From: Deinococcales bacterium
Lineage (GTDB): Bacteria; Deinococcota; Deinococci; Deinococcales; JAAFIG01
DNA: 64,000 nt
Reading direction: 5' to 3'
Assembly: GCA_025352125.1 (NCBI GenBank)
Contig: JANXTZ010000028.1
Location: 62,001-126,000, forward strand
Positions 1-9,394 of this stretch are shown here, one piece after another; within the stretch, counting starts at the first letter, position 1; each line of letters opens with the position of its first letter. The notes below the pieces were generated by a model. That model was not told the origin of the DNA. It ran no database searches and was given only the letters and a program-made list of their open reading frames with translations. A program made the position numbers and the translations under genes.

Positions 1-149
1 TTAAATGATACCGTTTCACAAATTCCTAAAAGCTCGAGCAGTGACTTTCGACGGTTGGGCGCATGAGTTCCGAGCGGGTAAAGTTAACATCGACGCTGCA
101 TGATGAGTACGCCCGCATCAAAACCGACGTGACCCGTTTGCAAGACGAG

Positions 150-379
150 GCGGCGCACGTTCCCGTGATCTGGGCGACGCAGGTGCTCGAGTCGCTCGCC
201 AATCAGGGTCTGCCGAGGTGACGGATGCCGCGATGTCGGCTCGAGCCGAGTGCGTGATGCTCAACAAGGGACCGTACATTGTGGAGGCGGTTTCATTCTT
301 GGACAACGTCCTGCGGCGCATGAAGTCGCATCAGAACAAAAAAACCTCAATGCTGTGCCGATTGAAGGTCACCAGTTGA
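150..379 (+). pseudogene. Pyruvate kinase C-terminal remnant, frameshifted
   Basis: Two adjacent frames encode the conserved tail of a pyruvate kinase of the long bacterial type. Frame one (to the TGA at 219-221) gives [20 protein letters not shown], followed by LPR and the stop. The other frame (215-379) continues with EVTDAAM, then [16 protein letters not shown], and ends in a basic stretch before TGA. The Ser-Arg-Ala that normally joins the halves is missing, which fits a deletion of about 10 nt, perhaps between the short repeats CCGAG. Upstream of about position 150 the similarity fades, and no catalytic domain is present. A programmed frameshift is unlikely because codons are lost. This is a dead fragment, not a working enzyme. 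Confidence 0.75.
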
Positions 380-442
380 ATCAAATCTCGAGTATCCTGA
401 AATCCATCGCAATCTCTGGACACAACTCGAGGAGCAAAAAAT

Positions 443-3010
443 ATGTCAAGCGATGCCGTCTCAGAACCCTCCAAAAGCCCGAGCGATCCCATTTTGGGAC
501 TGGGAAGTCAGGCGGCACGTACCAAGCTGTCTGAAGTCGGTCTGAATGAACTCTCGAGCGTCAAAGCCCGTCCGTTGTTGCTGCAATGGCTGGCGTATTT
601 CGTGCAGCCATTGACGGCAATTTTACTGATTGCCGCAATCATTTCTGGGATTTCGGGCGATTGGTTGAACGCGGTCATTATTGTGGTGATCGTGGTCGGC
701 AGCGTCGCGCTGGATTTTGTGCAGACCCAGCGCTCGCACGTGGCTGCCGAACGCCTTCGCAGCGTGGTTTCACCCACCGCCAACGTCAAACGTGACGGCG
801 CATGGCTCGAGATTGCCCGCAAAGAACTTGTGCCAGGCGATTTGATTCGACTGAGCGCCGGTGATCTTGTGCCAGCCGATGCGCGACTGGTTTCGGCGCG
901 TGATCTTCACGTTCAACAAGCTGCACTGACGGGCGAATCCATGCCCGTCGAAAAAAATGTTAACAACAATACGCAAACCCCTAATCTCGAGAATCCAGCC
1001 GATGCCAACAACCTTGTCTTTGTCGGCTCGAGCGTCGTCAGTGGCAATGCCGAGGCGCTTGTCACCGCCACGGGTTCGCGCACCGCCTTTGGCGGCATCG
1101 TCACCAGCCTCGCGCGTCGCGCCCCAGAGACCGAATTCGAGCGAGGCACGCGGTCTTTCAGTTTGTTCATCGTGCAGATTGTGCTGTTTTTGGTGTTGTT
1201 CGTCTTTGCGGTCAGCGCCTTTCACAAACGCGATCCGCTCGAGTCACTGCTTTTTGCCGTGGCATTGGCGGTCGGTTTGACCCCAGAATTCTTGCCGATG
1301 ATTACCACCATCACGCTTTCCAACGGCGCGGTTCGGATGTCCAAGCAAAACGTGATCGTCAAAAATCTTTCGAGCATTCAAAACCTGGGTCAGATTGACA
1401 CGCTTTGCAGTGACAAAACCGGTACGCTCACCAGTGGCATCATGACGCTCGAGGGGCGGCTCGATCCGTTTGGCGCTTCGAGTGACAAGGTTTTCTTGCT
1501 GGCATATTTGAACAGCTTGTTTGAAACCGGAATCACCAACCCACTGAACACTGCGATTCTCGAGACCAAAGATGCCAATCCACTGGATTTGGCAATCTTA
1601 AAATCCGATCATCCAGATGTGAAGCCGTACAAGAAACTCGACGAGATTCCATTTGATTTCGAGCGGCGCTGCGTGTCGGTGGTCATCTCTCGAGAAACTG
1701 GTGATGGCGAGGATCATCTGATGCTGACCAAGGGTGCGCCTGAAAGCATTCTGAATCTTTGCACGAATTTTGAGTCTGAAACTGTGCAAACTCTCGATGC
1801 CGGCGCTCGAACCAAAATTGAAACCGTGGTGAATAACCTCTCCGCACAGGGCTACCGCGTGATTGCCGTGGCATACCGCAACATGCCGCAGGGGGTTCAA
1901 CAAAACGCCTACCACGCCAGCGACGAACACGATCTGGTTCTGGCAGGATTTCTGACCTTCGTTGACCCGCCGCTGCCCGACGCCAAAGAGGTTTTGAATG
2001 CACTGGCAGCAAAAGGTGTGACCGTCAAAATCCTCACGGGCGACAACGAACTCGTGGCGCGGCACGTCTGCGAAACCGTCGGATTGAACGTCGGAAGAAT
2101 TGTCTTGGGCAGCGAACTCGAGGGCATGACCGACACCGCACTGCTTCAGGTCGCGGATGCGAACACCGTGTTTGCCAGGGTTGCGCCCGCCCAAAAAAAC
2201 CGGATCATCCTGGCGTTAAAAGCCAGAAAGCACGTGGTCGGTTACATGGGCGACGGCATCAACGACGCGCCCAGCTTGCACACCGCCGACGTGGGCATCA
2301 GCGTGGCAAATGCCACCGACGTTGCCAAAGATGCCGCCGACATCATCTTGCTCGAGCCTGGTTTGCGGGTGCTCTTGACTGGGATTCTCGAGGGACGACG
2401 GGCGTTTGGCAACGTCATGAAATACCTGCTTATGGGCACGAGTTCCAACTTTGGGAACATGTTCTCAATGGCGGGCGCATCGTTGTTTTTGCCGTTCTTG
2501 CCGATGCTGCCAACCCAAATTCTGGTCAACAATTTCTTGTACGACCTGGCGCAAATCACCATTCCAAGCGACAACGTGGACGAAACGTTCCTCGAGAAAC
2601 CGCACCACTGGGACATCAGTCTGATTCGGCGTTTCATGTTCTGGATTGGTCCGATCAGTTCGGTCTACGATTTTCTGACTTTTTTTGTGCTTTTAAAAAT
2701 CTTTGCCGCCAAAGAAGCCGAATTTCACACGGGCTGGTTCGTCGAATCGCTCGCCACCCAAACCCTGGTCATTTTTGTGATTCGCACCTTCGGCAATCCA
2801 TTTCGATCAAAGGCAAGTTTGCCTTTGACTTTGACGGCGTTGGGTGTTGTGCTTGTCGGCGTTGTCTTGCCGTTCACACCACTCGCCAGCATACTTGGTT
2901 TCGTGCCCTTGCCAGCGCTTTATTTTGCATTTCTGGGCGTGGCGACACTGACCTATTTGGCGCTGGTGGAATTGGTCAAACAGCGTTTGTTCGGCTCGGT
3001 CATGACTTGA
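443..3010 (+). CDS. mgtA: Magnesium-transporting P-type ATPase (MgtA/MgtB family)
   Basis: The 855-residue protein has all the P-type ATPase landmarks: TGES of the actuator domain near residue 163, the phosphorylated Asp in CSDKTGTLT near residue 324, and the hinge GDGINDAPS near residue 603. The C-terminal membrane part contains LMGTSSNFGNMFSMAGASL and a YDLAQITIPSDNVD segment, typical of MgtA/MgtB Mg2+ importers rather than Ca2+ or heavy-metal pumps. Length is normal for the family (about 900). The ATG at 443 follows CTCGAGGAGC, in which the iterated palindrome itself supplies the GAGG ribosome-binding core. It is a single gene, with a decayed pyk fragment upstream and murJ downstream. No Mg2+-sensing leader is evident in the roughly 60 bp upstream. 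Confidence 0.9.
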   Translation: MSSDAVSEPSKSPSDPILGLGSQAARTKLSEVGLNELSSVKARPLLLQWLAYFVQPLTAILLIAAIISGISGDWLNAVIIVVIVVGSVALDFVQTQRSHVAAERLRSVVSPTANVKRDGAWLEIARKELVPGDLIRLSAGDLVPADARLVSARDLHVQQAALTGESMPVEKNVNNNTQTPNLENPADANNLVFVGSSVVSGNAEALVTATGSRTAFGGIVTSLARRAPETEFERGTRSFSLFIVQIVLFLVLFVFAVSAFHKRDPLESLLFAVALAVGLTPEFLPMITTITLSNGAVRMSKQNVIVKNLSSIQNLGQIDTLCSDKTGTLTSGIMTLEGRLDPFGASSDKVFLLAYLNSLFETGITNPLNTAILETKDANPLDLAILKSDHPDVKPYKKLDEIPFDFERRCVSVVISRETGDGEDHLMLTKGAPESILNLCTNFESETVQTLDAGARTKIETVVNNLSAQGYRVIAVAYRNMPQGVQQNAYHASDEHDLVLAGFLTFVDPPLPDAKEVLNALAAKGVTVKILTGDNELVARHVCETVGLNVGRIVLGSELEGMTDTALLQVADANTVFARVAPAQKNRIILALKARKHVVGYMGDGINDAPSLHTADVGISVANATDVAKDAADIILLEPGLRVLLTGILEGRRAFGNVMKYLLMGTSSNFGNMFSMAGASLFLPFLPMLPTQILVNNFLYDLAQITIPSDNVDETFLEKPHHWDISLIRRFMFWIGPISSVYDFLTFFVLLKIFAAKEAEFHTGWFVESLATQTLVIFVIRTFGNPFRSKASLPLTLTALGVVLVGVVLPFTPLASILGFVPLPALYFAFLGVATLTYLALVELVKQRLFGSVMT

Positions 3011-3162
3011 GTTTGAACTCGAGGTTGCGCCATTTTGAACACGGTATCTCGAGCCTTGGATTTGATCTTGTATTTGCTTTGGTCAAACCGTGAGTTCTGT
3101 CTCATTGCAAAACTGATAGGCTAAACCTCGAGCGTTCGCATTTGGGCGTCTCTCGAGGATTC

Positions 3163-4782
3163 ATGACTGAAAACACCAGCAAAACCACCAGCCCCGCCCC
3201 GCCCATCAGGCGCTCGAGCACCCGCAACATTCTGACCGTGATGGGCGGCACGCTTGCCAGCCGCGTGCTCGGTTTGCTGCGCCAGGCTTTGTTCAACCGA
3301 TTGTTCAGTTCCGAAATCACTGACGCCTTCAACCTCGCATACCGCATCCCAAACCTCTTCCGAGAACTGCTCGCCGAGGGGGCGCTAACCAACAGCATCA
3401 TTCCAGTGTACAAATCTTTGCCACTCGAGGAACGCCCAAAATTTGCTGCCAGTTTGACGGGCGCACTGGCGGGACTGAATTTGTTGGTGGTGGGCTTTGG
3501 AATTCTGCTCGCGCCATTCGTGGTCGGATTGCGCATGGCGGATCACTCGAGCGTCAATTTTGCCCTTGCGCTCCAACTGACCCGCATTGTCTGGCCCTTT
3601 TTGGCGGGCATCTCGTTCAGCGCCCTGGCGATGGCGCTCTTGAACGCCTCTGAGCATTTTGGCAGTTCCTCATTCAGTCCGCTGGCGTTCAGCGTGGTGT
3701 CGATCATCGGGTTTTTGCTATTTCCGAACAACGCCGTCATGCTTGCCGTCATGACCGTGATTGGTGGCTTCGCTCAGTTTTTCGTGCAGATTCCAAGCCT
3801 GCAAAAATTTGGTTTGATGCCCAAACTCGAATTTTCCTGGCATCCCGCCCTGGGCAAAGCCCTCGGTTTGATGGTTCCGTTTACTTTCACCACCGGCACT
3901 CGAGAGTTGCTGTCCGTGGTGCTGACCGGCATTCTGACCTCATTTCCGATTGGGGCGATGACGGGCTTCACCAACGCCGACACCGTGTTCTTGCTGGCGT
4001 TGGGTTTGTTCGCGGTTTCACCGGCACTCGCGTTTTACCCGCGCCTTGCCGAGTACAGTGCCGCCAACGACTGGACCAGTTTCCGCGACACGCTTCTTTC
4101 CGCCTCAAAACTCGTGGTGTTCTTGACCGCGCCCGTGACCGCTGTGATTTTTGTGCTCGCACCGAGCGTCACCAGCGCCATGTTTGAACTGACCGGACGC
4201 ATCAGCAACGATAAATTTGTTTTTACGGTCGCCGCGCTGCCACCGCTGGCACTCGCCATGATTCCCTGGGGTTTGAATCAATTTTTGGTTCGCGCCTTTT
4301 ACGTGCGTCAAAAAACCCGTGAAGCCATCGTGATTAACGTCGCAGGATTTTTGCTCAACACCGCCATGTATTACGCGCTCTCGAGGGGCGCACCGACGGC
4401 GTTGGCGTTCAAGGGTGTCAGTCCCACGCAAGCTCAAATCTTGTTGAATGATGCCCTCTTGCATTACCAACGCATGAATTACGGCACGACGCTGACCGGT
4501 TGTTTGATCGTGATTGTTTACCTGGTAACATTGTCTTCACAAGTTCAACTCAATTGGAAAAAGCTGGTCGGTCACATCATCAAAGTCTCGCTGTCGGCAT
4601 TGGCGGCGGCATTGGTCGCCCATTTCATCTCGAGCCTGATTCCGTTGCATCGCGGTTTTGTCAACGGCGCACTACATTTAGGGCTTGCTGGTGGTGCGGC
4701 GCTGGCGGTTTATATTGGGCTTTGCACGGTGTTGCAAGTGCAAGAGGTTGCAGGGTTGCGGCGCAGATTCTTGAAGCGTTAA
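3163..4782 (+). CDS. murJ: Lipid II flippase MurJ (MviN family)
   Basis: The 539-residue protein has about 14 hydrophobic segments. Its N-terminus contains the MurJ signature of a basic first helix (ASRVLGLLRQALFNRLF) followed by DAFNLAYRIPNLFRELLAEG, the region lining the lipid II cavity. MurJ flips lipid-linked peptidoglycan precursor to the outer face of the inner membrane and is normally essential. An in-frame TTG lies 21 nt upstream, but I chose the ATG at 3163 because GAGGA lies just before it at the right spacing, again within a CTCGAG word. The stop codon overlaps that of the convergent aminotransferase gene, so the two genes share their last bases. Confidence 0.9.
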   Translation: MTENTSKTTSPAPPIRRSSTRNILTVMGGTLASRVLGLLRQALFNRLFSSEITDAFNLAYRIPNLFRELLAEGALTNSIIPVYKSLPLEERPKFAASLTGALAGLNLLVVGFGILLAPFVVGLRMADHSSVNFALALQLTRIVWPFLAGISFSALAMALLNASEHFGSSSFSPLAFSVVSIIGFLLFPNNAVMLAVMTVIGGFAQFFVQIPSLQKFGLMPKLEFSWHPALGKALGLMVPFTFTTGTRELLSVVLTGILTSFPIGAMTGFTNADTVFLLALGLFAVSPALAFYPRLAEYSAANDWTSFRDTLLSASKLVVFLTAPVTAVIFVLAPSVTSAMFELTGRISNDKFVFTVAALPPLALAMIPWGLNQFLVRAFYVRQKTREAIVINVAGFLLNTAMYYALSRGAPTALAFKGVSPTQAQILLNDALLHYQRMNYGTTLTGCLIVIVYLVTLSSQVQLNWKKLVGHIIKVSLSALAAALVAHFISSLIPLHRGFVNGALHLGLAGGAALAVYIGLCTVLQVQEVAGLRRRFLKR

Positions 4783-5906
4783 GGCTCCAGCTTCAAATTT
4801 TGTGATTGCAGGTGTCCTTCAAGCCGCTCGAGCGCTTCGGGCATGTTCAAACGCCCATAACCCATGCGAACGTGCTGTGGTTGATCGTAAACGCCACCAG
4901 GCAGCAAAAGCACACCCGTTTCGCGGACAATCTGCTCGCAAAAATCCGTGACATCACCAGCAATGGTCACTCGAGGGAAACCAATCGGGCTGGCATTCGG
5001 TTTGACCCAAGAAAACAAACTTTCATGACGCGCCACAAATGCCTCGAGAATCGGTAAATTGCGCCGCACAATCTCGAGGTTGCGAGTCAAAAGTATTTTG
5101 CGTTGCCGCAACGCCAGCGCCGTCAAAAATTCGGATGGGGCGCTCGAACAGATGGTCGTGTAATACTTGAAATGCAGGCATTTCTCGAGCAGGTCGCGGT
5201 TGCGCGACGCAGACCAGCCCAAACGCAGTCCAGGCAAACCATACGATTTGCTCATCGACCCCAGTGAAATGGCGTTCTCGTAAACCTCGCAAGCCGCAGG
5301 CAAGCGCGTGCTCGGATCATGCTCGAGTTCGCGGTAGACCTCATCGCAAAACACAATGATACCGCGTTCTTTCGCCAGGTCCATGACCGCCGCAAAGACT
5401 TCGGGTTTCATGTTGATGCCCGTCGGATTTGAGGGCGTGTTGATGTAAATCATTTTTGTATTTGGACGAATCAGTGCCTCGAGTGCCGCCAGGTCATGCG
5501 CCCAACCGTCCTCAAAATAACGCTGCCACGGACTGACTTCCGCCCCCGTCGAACGCGCCAACTCCAGACCGCTCTCGTAACACGGCGTTTCGACGATCAC
5601 ATGATCACCCACGCCAAGTAGCGCGTGGTAGACCAGGAAAATACCCTCCTCCGCGCTCGAGATCACCAAGACATCATCGCTCGAGATGCCTGAATACATT
5701 CCTGCGATGGCTTCCCGCAGGTACGGGGCACCCGAAGATTCTGTATAGCCGAGCCAGAGCGCATCAAAGCGTTCTCGAGCGTCAGGTTCGAGCGCCAGCA
5801 ATTCGGCAACGGAGCGCGACTGCATGTCAGAACTCGAGAGCATGAACTGGGCTGTGAATTCGTACTTGGCGTAATAATGCTCGATGCGAAAAGGTTTGAG
5901 CTTCAT
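4779..5906 (-). CDS. Class I/II PLP-dependent aminotransferase
   Basis: The 375-residue protein has the fold-type I aminotransferase pattern: INTPSNPTG in the middle, FCDEVYRELE with the Asp that contacts the pyridine ring, and SLGSMSKSYGLPGLRLGW carrying the Schiff-base Lys. The C-terminal RMGYGRLN has the Arg that usually binds the substrate carboxylate. The amino donor cannot be told from sequence. The frame stays open far upstream, but that part is antisense to the transporter. The ATG at 5906 is preceded by AAGGAG. It starts 26 nt after the EamA transporter gene and is probably co-transcribed, so a role in making or degrading an exported amino compound is possible. Confidence 0.85.
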   Translation of the reverse strand: MKLKPFRIEHYYAKYEFTAQFMLSSSDMQSRSVAELLALEPDARERFDALWLGYTESSGAPYLREAIAGMYSGISSDDVLVISSAEEGIFLVYHALLGVGDHVIVETPCYESGLELARSTGAEVSPWQRYFEDGWAHDLAALEALIRPNTKMIYINTPSNPTGINMKPEVFAAVMDLAKERGIIVFCDEVYRELEHDPSTRLPAACEVYENAISLGSMSKSYGLPGLRLGWSASRNRDLLEKCLHFKYYTTICSSAPSEFLTALALRQRKILLTRNLEIVRRNLPILEAFVARHESLFSWVKPNASPIGFPRVTIAGDVTDFCEQIVRETGVLLLPGGVYDQPQHVRMGYGRLNMPEALERLEGHLQSQNLKLEP

Positions 5907-5932
5907 ACCACTCCTTCTAAAAACCCGAGACT

Positions 5933-6778
5933 TTAAAAACCGACAATCAACGGAATCGACACCAGCGCCAGCAATGCCCCGAAACCTTGCAGGCGGGTGA
6001 ATCGTTCTTTGAGCACCAGCATTGCCAGGAGTACCGTCGTCACAGGATACAAACTCGAGAGTGCCGAACCAACATCGAGCCGACCAAGTGAGGTGGACAG
6101 GGCAAACAATAGATTGCCCAGACTGTCCAACCCACCCGCCGCGAACACCAACGGCAAACCCGAAGGCTCGAGTTTGAATTGATGGCGCGTGAACAATGCC
6201 GCCAAAACCGTGACCGCAATCGTGCCAACTCGAGCCGCCACCAGCGCCCAACTGAGATCGGGGCTGGAAAATTGTGCGGTCAAAATAAAAAATCCGCCAA
6301 ACGCCAGACCAGCAAACAACGCGGGCAAAAAATCTTGAATGCTCGCTCGAGCGCCAGATTCGGGTTTGGAAATCACCCAAATACCAACAATCGCCAGCCC
6401 AAAACCCACAAATTGTAAGGCTCGAGGCATCCCCTCGCTGAACGCCCCAAACAAGACCGAAACCACGTTCGCCACGACCGCCGTCACGGGTGCGACCACA
6501 CCCATTTTGCCGCTCGAGAGGGCGCGGTAAAAGACCAGCAAACCGGCAGCGCCGCACGCGCCAGCGGCAAAACCAACCATAACGTCATGCGTGTTGGGCA
6601 AGGCAGAATGTTTTAAAAGCGCCAAGACCAGCAGGCAAATCAAGCCAAACGGATTTGAGATCAGCGTGACCGAAATCGGACTGACGCGTTTGCTCGCCAG
6701 ACCGCCGCTAAAATCGCCCGCACCCCAGGCGGCGGCGCTGCCAAGGGCAAGCAATGCGGCAGTGAAAGCTTGACTCAT
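5933..6778 (-). CDS. EamA/DMT-family transporter
   Basis: The 281-residue protein has ten predicted hydrophobic helices in two similar halves, the duplicated EamA layout. The N-terminal AAAWGAGDFSGGLASKRVSP and the mid-protein YRALSSGKMGVVAPVTAVVANVV segments are typical of these drug/metabolite exporters, which move amino acids or other small metabolites across the inner membrane. The C-terminal half ends in VLKERFTRLQGFGALL, a typical last-helix signature. It is the first gene of a two-gene unit with the downstream aminotransferase. The substrate is unknown; the pairing suggests an amino acid or amine. Confidence 0.85.
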   Translation of the reverse strand: MSQAFTAALLALGSAAAWGAGDFSGGLASKRVSPISVTLISNPFGLICLLVLALLKHSALPNTHDVMVGFAAGACGAAGLLVFYRALSSGKMGVVAPVTAVVANVVSVLFGAFSEGMPRALQFVGFGLAIVGIWVISKPESGARASIQDFLPALFAGLAFGGFFILTAQFSSPDLSWALVAARVGTIAVTVLAALFTRHQFKLEPSGLPLVFAAGGLDSLGNLLFALSTSLGRLDVGSALSSLYPVTTVLLAMLVLKERFTRLQGFGALLALVSIPLIVGF

Positions 6779-6936
6779 GTTTGGCTCGAGGCTTGTTGAA
6801 GTGATCTCACATTCAAAACTTTAACCCGTTGGCTCCTGGTTCAAATTTGGAATGTTAAGCTCGAGATTTTCATGCCTCGATTCTCTCAAGATTCTTCTTG
6901 ACCTCCTGAACCAACCAGACGATAGACAGCGGCGGA

Positions 6937-8376
6937 TTAAATCACCATTGAAACGTATTTCACGTACAGGTATTCCTCGAGTCCAAAATGTCCACCCTCA
7001 CGACCAAAACCGCTTTGTTTGATGCCGCCAAAGGGCGCTTGGGCGGTGCTTGGAATCGGGTCATTTAAGCCAACAATCCCGTACTCGAGTTTTTCTGAAA
7101 CCCGCACGGCTCGAGACAAATCTTTGGTCCAGACGTAGGCGGCAAGTCCGAACGGTGTGTTGTTGGCGGCGTGCAGAACCTCGGCTTCGGTGTCGAAGGC
7201 AATCACGGGTGCGACGGGTCCAAACGTTTCCTCGCGCATCACCAGCATGTCTTCGGTCACGCCCGCAAGCACGGTGGGCTGGAAGTACAGTCCCTCGAGT
7301 GCCGAGCCGCCCGTCACAGCAGTTGCGCCGTGCAAGAGTGCATCCGCAACATGGGTTTTGACCTTTGCAAGTCCCTGGGCATCCACCAGTGGTCCAATTT
7401 GGGTGCTGGGATCGAGTGAATCGCCCACTTTCAAGCCCGAGACGGCGCTGGCAAATTTGGCGGTGAACACCTCGAGAATGCCGCGTTGGACGTAGACGCG
7501 GTTGGTGCAAACGCAAGTCTGACCGGCGTTGCGAAATTTACAGGCGACCACATCTTTGACGGCTTGTTCAATGTCAGCATCGTCGAAGACAATGAACGGC
7601 GCGTGACCACCAAGTTCCATCGAAACGCGTTTTAAGGTGTCGGCGCTTTGTTTGGTCAGGATGCGACCCACCTCAGTCGAACCCGTGAAGGTGATCTTGC
7701 GGATTCTCGAGTCCTCCATGAAGACTTTGGACAGCGCGATTGGGTCGGCGCAAGGCAGCACCTGAAAGACTCCCGCAGCACCGCCAGCCTCGAGCCAGAG
7801 TTCCGCGAGTTTGAGGGCGGTCAACGGGCTTTGCTCGGCGGGTTTGAGCACGAAGGTGCAGCCCGCCGCGAGCGCAGGACCGACTTTGCGGGTCAGCATT
7901 GCCGCCGGAAAATTCCAGGGCGTCACCGCGTACACCGGACCGACAGGATGCTTGCTGGCGAACAAGCGCTTGTGCCCAAACTGGCTGGGAATGATCTCGC
8001 CGTACACGCGCTTGGCTTCCTCGGCGTACCACTCGATAAAACTGGCGGCGTAACGCACCTCGCCCAGCGCCTCGGAGACAGGTTTTCCCATCTCGAGCGC
8101 AATCATTCGCGCAATTTCTTGCTCGTCACGAACCATCAGCGCGAACCATTTTTTCATTAACGCAGATCGCTCATACGCCGTGGTGTTGCGCCAAGTTTCA
8201 AAGGCAGTCACGGTTGCCTCGAGCGCCAAGTTTGCCTCGGTCACGCCGCAATCTGCGACCTGCGCGATGACCTGCCCTGTGGACGGACTGGTGAGCGGAT
8301 ACGAACTGGCTGGACTGACCCAACCTGTAGCGATGAGTGCCTTGGTCTGTCCTTGAAACTCGAGTGTCGCTGTCAT
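6937..8376 (-). CDS. gabD: NAD(P)-dependent succinate-semialdehyde dehydrogenase
   Basis: The 479-residue length is typical of GabD. It has the cofactor site TPWNFPAAM, the KPAEQSPLTAL loop, GSTEVGR, the general base Glu in MELGGHAPFIVFDDAD, and the nucleophile in NAGQTCVCTNR. The Cys-Val-Cys around the nucleophile is the redox pair seen in SSADH enzymes. It oxidises succinate semialdehyde to succinate; relatives accept glutarate semialdehyde. The start has a good site, GGAGG. It is the last gene of a minus-strand run and lies 18 nt after an aldo/keto reductase. No GABA aminotransferase is adjacent, so the aldehyde source is unclear. Confidence 0.83.
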   Translation of the reverse strand: MTATLEFQGQTKALIATGWVSPASSYPLTSPSTGQVIAQVADCGVTEANLALEATVTAFETWRNTTAYERSALMKKWFALMVRDEQEIARMIALEMGKPVSEALGEVRYAASFIEWYAEEAKRVYGEIIPSQFGHKRLFASKHPVGPVYAVTPWNFPAAMLTRKVGPALAAGCTFVLKPAEQSPLTALKLAELWLEAGGAAGVFQVLPCADPIALSKVFMEDSRIRKITFTGSTEVGRILTKQSADTLKRVSMELGGHAPFIVFDDADIEQAVKDVVACKFRNAGQTCVCTNRVYVQRGILEVFTAKFASAVSGLKVGDSLDPSTQIGPLVDAQGLAKVKTHVADALLHGATAVTGGSALEGLYFQPTVLAGVTEDMLVMREETFGPVAPVIAFDTEAEVLHAANNTPFGLAAYVWTKDLSRAVRVSEKLEYGIVGLNDPIPSTAQAPFGGIKQSGFGREGGHFGLEEYLYVKYVSMVI

Positions 8377-8394
8377 GGAATCCTCCGTGAAATT

Positions 8395-9387
8395 TTACCT
8401 GGCGCTGCGCGGAATGCGGTTGATGTGATGATCGTTGATGACATCACAGGGTGTGTACTGACGGTCTATCTCGAGCAGTTCAGACTCAGTCAATTTCAAC
8501 TCGAGTGCCGCGATTTGCTCATCCATCTGCGCGACATTATCTACCGCAAACAGGCTGCTTGTCACGCCAGGGCGGTTGATGACCCATGAAAGTGCGACCT
8601 GGGAACTGCTCACCCCTCGAGCCTCAGCCACGCCCGCCACAGCTTTGGCAATGTGATGCGACGTTTGATCGCCGAACTGATCTTGCGTGAAATTGTCGGT
8701 TTTGTTGCGTAGACTCTCGAGGTTTCCAGACAGCAAACCTCGAGCAAGCGGTGAGAACGGCGTGACCGCAATCCCCTGATCCTGGCAGAACGGAATCATC
8801 TCGCGCTCCTCCTCGCGGTAGGCGGCATTCAACTGGCACTGCATCGAAACGAATTCCGACCAGCCGCGCAAGCGTGAGGTGTAAATCATTTTCGCAAACT
8901 GCCAGGCGTACATGGTGCTCGCGCCGATGTAGCGCACCCGACCCGAACGCACGATATCGTTGAGCGCCTCGAGCGTCTCCTCAATGGGCGTGAACAGGTC
9001 AAAACCGTGAATGATGTACAAATCCAGATAATCCGTGCCAATGCGTTTAAGTGAGCCGTCAATCGCAGTGAGCAAATGCTTTCTCGAGAGTCCGCCATCG
9101 TTCGGACCAGTCCCCATCGCGTAATAGGCTTTTGACGCCAGCACCAACTGATCTCGAGGGACGCTGCCCAACAACGTCCGCCCGACAACCTCCTCGCCCA
9201 CGCCGCCAGAGTAAAAATCTGCCATGTCAAAAAAATTGATGCCACGCTCGAGCGCGTGCTTTAAAATTGGGGTGCTTGCAGCTTCATCCAGCACCCAGGG
9301 ACGCCATGCGGGCGTGCCGAAACCCATCGTGCCCAGGCACAATTTTGAGACTTTCAGACCAGTCTTGCCAAGATTCACATACTCCAT
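8395..9387 (-). CDS. Aldo/keto reductase
   Basis: The 330-residue protein is a standard aldo/keto reductase: NLGKTGLKVSKLCLGTM at the start, FDMADFYSGG with the catalytic Asp and Tyr, VLASKAYYAMG with the Lys, and YLDLYIIHGFD with the His. The C-terminal part holds the NADPH-binding region. These enzymes reduce aldehydes or sugars in the cytoplasm; this subgroup (about 330 residues, YhdN/YdhF-like) has no fixed substrate. The start has GAGGAATTT upstream. It lies 7 nt after the fae gene and directly before gabD, consistent with a transcription unit for aldehyde handling. Confidence 0.88.
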   Translation of the reverse strand: MEYVNLGKTGLKVSKLCLGTMGFGTPAWRPWVLDEAASTPILKHALERGINFFDMADFYSGGVGEEVVGRTLLGSVPRDQLVLASKAYYAMGTGPNDGGLSRKHLLTAIDGSLKRIGTDYLDLYIIHGFDLFTPIEETLEALNDIVRSGRVRYIGASTMYAWQFAKMIYTSRLRGWSEFVSMQCQLNAAYREEEREMIPFCQDQGIAVTPFSPLARGLLSGNLESLRNKTDNFTQDQFGDQTSHHIAKAVAGVAEARGVSSSQVALSWVINRPGVTSSLFAVDNVAQMDEQIAALELKLTESELLEIDRQYTPCDVINDHHINRIPRSAR

Positions 9388-9394
9388 AAATTCC

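Noticed and set aside
63..221. An intact 53-codon gene starting at ATG 63
   Set aside because: Its second half is the pyruvate kinase conserved region in a broken frame, so it is a remnant.
5907..6557. A 592-codon open frame that extends the aminotransferase gene upstream
   Set aside because: The extra codons are antisense to the transporter gene, have no domain, and a strong ribosome-binding site precedes the ATG at 5906.
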